53,922 nt of DNA. Origin: Mycobacterium sp. URHD0025 (GTDB taxonomy: Bacteria > Actinomycetota > Actinomycetes > Mycobacteriales > Mycobacteriaceae). Each line of letters starts with the position of its first letter. The first letter of the stretch is position 1. Where the stretch lies: NCBI RefSeq assembly GCF_000426065.1, contig NZ_KE384491.1, forward strand, positions 703,018 through 756,939. The letters are read 5' to 3'. Positions 51,357-53,922 of the stretch are shown piece by piece. Made by a program: the position numbers and the translations under genes. Below the pieces are notes generated by a model. It saw only the letters and a program-made list of their open reading frames with translations. It ran no database searches and was not told where the DNA came from.

Positions 51357-51438
51357 GCGGAGCGAATAGACAGCAGATGCGTGAGGCTTGCGCAATTAAT
51401 CAGATGGCATGCGGGACCCGAGCCTGCGAGGGAGCCGC

Positions 51439-52470
51439 ATGAGCATCAAGGGCACGATTATCAAGCTCGGCATCTTCTCACTGGTGCTGCTCACCTTCAC
51501 TGCGATCATCTTCGTGGTCTTCGGTCAGATCCGGTTCAACCGGACCGCCGAGTACTCGGCGATCTTCAAGAACGTCAGCGGTCTGCGCACGGGACAGTTC
51601 GTCCGTGCCTCCGGTGTGGAGGTCGGCAAGGTCTCCGGCGTCAAGTTGATCAACGGCGGCCAGCAGGCGGAGGTCACGTTCAACGTCGAGAAGGCGCTGC
51701 CGTTGTTCGACCAGACCACGGCAGCCATCCGTTACCAGGACCTCATCGGTAACCGCTACCTCGAGCTCAAGCGCGGTGAGAGCAACACGAAGATCGCGCC
51801 GGGCAGCACCATTCCGCTGGAACGCACCGAGCCCGCGCTCGACCTCGACGCCCTCGTCGGCGGCTTCCGCCCGCTGTTCCAGTCGTTGAGCCCGGAGAAG
51901 GTCAACACCATCTCCCAGTCGATCATCACGATCTTCCAGGGCCAGGGCGGCACCATCAACGACATCCTGGATCAGACCGCGCAGCTCACCCAGAGCATCG
52001 CCGATCGGGACCAGGCCATCGGCGAGGTGGTCAAGAACCTGAACATCGTCCTGGACACCACCGTTGCGCATCAGCAGCAGTTCAACGACACCCTGAAGAA
52101 CTTCGAGACGCTGATCACCGGGCTGAAGGGCCGTGCCGATCCGATCGGCGCCTCGGTGGCCAACATCAGCAATGCGGCCGGTTCGTTGGCGGATCTGCTG
52201 TCCGACAACCGTCCACTGCTCAAGGACACCATCGGTCAACTCGAGGTCATCCAGCAGCCGCTGATCGACCAGAAGCAGCAGCTCAACGACATCCTCGTGC
52301 AGTTCCCCCAGGCGTTGAAGATCATCGGCCGGGCCGGTGGCATCTACGGTGACTTCTTCAACTTCTATGCCTGCGACCTCTCGTTGAAGCTCAACGGGTT
52401 GCAGCCGGGCGGCCCCGTCCGGACCGTCAGACTCAGTTCACAGCCGTCGGGTAGGTGCACGCCGAGATGA
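51439..52470 (+). CDS. mce1B: Mce1B lipid-binding protein
   Basis: A 343-residue Mce protein. An N-terminal helix (IIKLGIFSLVLLTFTAIIFVVFGQI) precedes the MCE domain YSAIFKNVSGLRTGQFVRASGVEVGKV and a long helical region with Gln-rich repeats. The M. tuberculosis protein is 346 residues. ATG at 51439 is preceded by GGGAG; an upstream ATG at 51409 would add ten residues unlike the family. The stop overlaps the mce1C ATG. Confidence 0.93.
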   Translation: MSIKGTIIKLGIFSLVLLTFTAIIFVVFGQIRFNRTAEYSAIFKNVSGLRTGQFVRASGVEVGKVSGVKLINGGQQAEVTFNVEKALPLFDQTTAAIRYQDLIGNRYLELKRGESNTKIAPGSTIPLERTEPALDLDALVGGFRPLFQSLSPEKVNTISQSIITIFQGQGGTINDILDQTAQLTQSIADRDQAIGEVVKNLNIVLDTTVAHQQQFNDTLKNFETLITGLKGRADPIGASVANISNAAGSLADLLSDNRPLLKDTIGQLEVIQQPLIDQKQQLNDILVQFPQALKIIGRAGGIYGDFFNFYACDLSLKLNGLQPGGPVRTVRLSSQPSGRCTPR

Positions 52471-53922
52471 GGACACTGCAAGGTTCCGATCGCTTCCGCA
52501 AAGGCCTCATGGGCGTTGCGGTGGTGGCGCTGGTCATCGGCGTCGGCTCGACGCTGACGAGCGTGCCGATGCTGTTCGCGGTCCCCACCTACTACGGCCA
52601 GTTCTCCGATACCGGTGGCCTGAACGTGGGTGACAAGGTGCGCATCGCCGGTATGGATGTCGGCACGGTCAAGAGCATGGACATCAACGGCGACAAGGTC
52701 GAGATCGGCTACACCCTGGGTGGCAAGACGATCGGCACCGAGAGCCGTGCGGCGATCCGTACCGACACGATCCTGGGTCGCAAGAACATCGAGATCCAGC
52801 CACGCGGCAGCCAGACGCTGTCCCCGCGCGGGATGTTGCCGCTGGGTCAGACGACGACGCCGTACCAGATCTACGACGCGTTCCTGGACGTCACGCGCAA
52901 CGCGTCGGGCTGGGACACGAATGCGGTCAAGGAATCGCTCAATGTGTTGTCGGAGACGGTCGATCAGACCTCGCCGCACCTGAGCGCCGCGCTGGACGGC
53001 GTGGCCAAGTTCTCCGAGACCATCGGCAAGCGCGATGAGGACGTCAAGAAGCTGCTGGCCAACGCCAACAAGGTCGCCACGATCCTCGGGGACCGCAGCA
53101 CGCAGGTCAACCAGCTGCTGGTGAATGCCCAGACCCTGCTGGCCGCGGTCAACGAGCGGGGCCAGGCCGTGAGCATGCTGCTGGAGCGGGTGTCGTCGGT
53201 GTCGCATCAGGTCGAGGGCCTGATCAATGACAACCCGAACCTGAACCATGTGCTGGAGCAGCTGCGTACCGTCAGCGACCTGCTCGTCGAGCGCAAGCAG
53301 GATCTGGCCGACACGCTCACCGTCGCGGGCAAGTTCATCACCTCACTGGCCGAGGCGCTGGCGTCCGGCCCGTACTTCAAGGTGATGCTGGTCAACCTGA
53401 TCCCGCCGCAGATCCTGCAGCCGTTCGTCGACTCCGCGTTCAAGAAGCGCGGGATCGATCCGGAGGAGTTCTGGCGTAACGCCGGCCTGCCCGCGTTCCG
53501 TTTCCCGGATCCCAACGGCAAGCGCTTCGAGAACGGTGCGCCCGCACCGGCCCCGACGCCGCTGGAAGGCACCCCGGAGCATCCGGGACCCGCCGTCCCG
53601 CCCGGATCGCCGTGCTCGTACACGCCGACCGCGGCCGGCATCCCGTCGCCGGGCAACCCGCTGCCGTGCGCCGGAGCCACCGTGGGACCGTACGGTGACA
53701 ACCCGTACGGCCCGAACTACGGCCCGCCGGACGTCGCGACCTCGGCTCCGAACCCTGAAGGCATTCCGCATTCGCCGGGCGTGCCCAGCGCGGCAATCCC
53801 CGGCCAGTTGCCGCCGGATCAGCCGGGTGCCCCCGTCGAGCTGGCCCCCGGCCCGCCCGGAGCCCGCACGGTTCCGATCGCTCCGCAACCCCTGCCGGGC
53901 GACATCCCCGGCTACGCACCTC
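52467..53922 (+). CDS. mce1C: Mce1C lipid-binding protein (3' end outside window)
   Basis: At least 485 residues are visible. An N-terminal membrane helix precedes the MCE domain TYYGQFSDTGGLNVGDKVRIAGMDVGTV. A helical segment follows (about 140-310), with VNLIPPQILQPFVDSAFKKRGIDPEEFWRNAGLPAFRFPDPNG at its end. The last 130 residues are Pro/Gly-rich and low in complexity, as in mycobacterial Mce1C. ATG overlaps the mce1B stop by 4 bases. The stop lies beyond the window. Confidence 0.92.
   Translation, partial: MRTLQGSDRFRKGLMGVAVVALVIGVGSTLTSVPMLFAVPTYYGQFSDTGGLNVGDKVRIAGMDVGTVKSMDINGDKVEIGYTLGGKTIGTESRAAIRTDTILGRKNIEIQPRGSQTLSPRGMLPLGQTTTPYQIYDAFLDVTRNASGWDTNAVKESLNVLSETVDQTSPHLSAALDGVAKFSETIGKRDEDVKKLLANANKVATILGDRSTQVNQLLVNAQTLLAAVNERGQAVSMLLERVSSVSHQVEGLINDNPNLNHVLEQLRTVSDLLVERKQDLADTLTVAGKFITSLAEALASGPYFKVMLVNLIPPQILQPFVDSAFKKRGIDPEEFWRNAGLPAFRFPDPNGKRFENGAPAPAPTPLEGTPEHPGPAVPPGSPCSYTPTAAGIPSPGNPLPCAGATVGPYGDNPYGPNYGPPDVATSAPNPEGIPHSPGVPSAAIPGQLPPDQPGAPVELAPGPPGARTVPIAPQPLPGDIPGYAP

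Overview
The window is high-GC actinobacterial DNA and almost certainly comes from a mycobacterium, probably a rapid grower (Mycolicibacterium-like). The right end carries the mycobacterial mce1 locus in its usual order: adhE1-like alcohol dehydrogenase, hotdog thioesterase, SRPBCC protein, mce1R, fadD5, yrbE1A, yrbE1B, mce1A, mce1B, mce1C (cut by the window edge). The left end carries the ptpB-fadE2 pair and pntAB, which lie in the same neighbourhood of the M. tuberculosis chromosome. Gene names come from recalled family sequences and motifs; no database search was run.

Layout. 1-0.8 kb: tail of a CtpI-like P-type ATPase and a small membrane protein. 0.8-10 kb: ptpB/fadE2, a SnoaL-like protein, an MFS exporter with a LysR regulator, a NarL-type two-component system, an LCP cell-wall ligase and an alpha/beta hydrolase. 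10-14.7 kb: an acyl-CoA dehydrogenase, RidA and the proton-translocating transhydrogenase pntAB. 14.85-30.86 kb: a catabolic block (below). 30.9-34.6 kb: corA with a TetR gene, a CYP140-like P450 and a DUF3159 membrane protein. 34.8-37.5 kb: a taurine/sulfonate-type ABC importer ending in a long hairpin. 37.5-43.8 kb: an Asp-nucleophile hydrolase with a CGNR regulator, a TetR-SDR pair, DoxX with an ECF41-like sigma factor, and a long acyl-CoA dehydrogenase. 43.8-53.9 kb: the mce1 region.

The most interesting part is the 16-kb block at 14850-30855. It is bounded by 84-bp direct repeats (83/84 identical by eye). One copy is the true 3' end of corA; the other is an orphan corA tail beside pntA. 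This is what integration into the 3' end of corA would leave, although no integrase is visible. The block holds a flavin amine oxidase, an NDMA-type alcohol dehydrogenase, an acyl-CoA ligase, a Baeyer-Villiger-type monooxygenase, an alpha/beta hydrolase, two tandem saccharopine-dehydrogenase-like proteins, a DAO-family flavoprotein, a membrane protein, an ACAD11-like acyl-CoA dehydrogenase, an SDR and an ACAD10/11-type phosphotransferase. Two paralogous TetR regulators sit inside it.

Six dyads with the core NCGAT-N5-ATCGN lie at the promoters of the block: four at catabolic promoters and two on the leaderless starts of the tetR genes. They define a self-contained regulon from sequence alone. 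A plausible reading is a pathway that turns an alcohol or ketone into an ester or lactone, hydrolyses it, activates the acid with CoA and removes a 4-hydroxyl by phosphorylation and elimination before beta-oxidation. The substrate is unknown.
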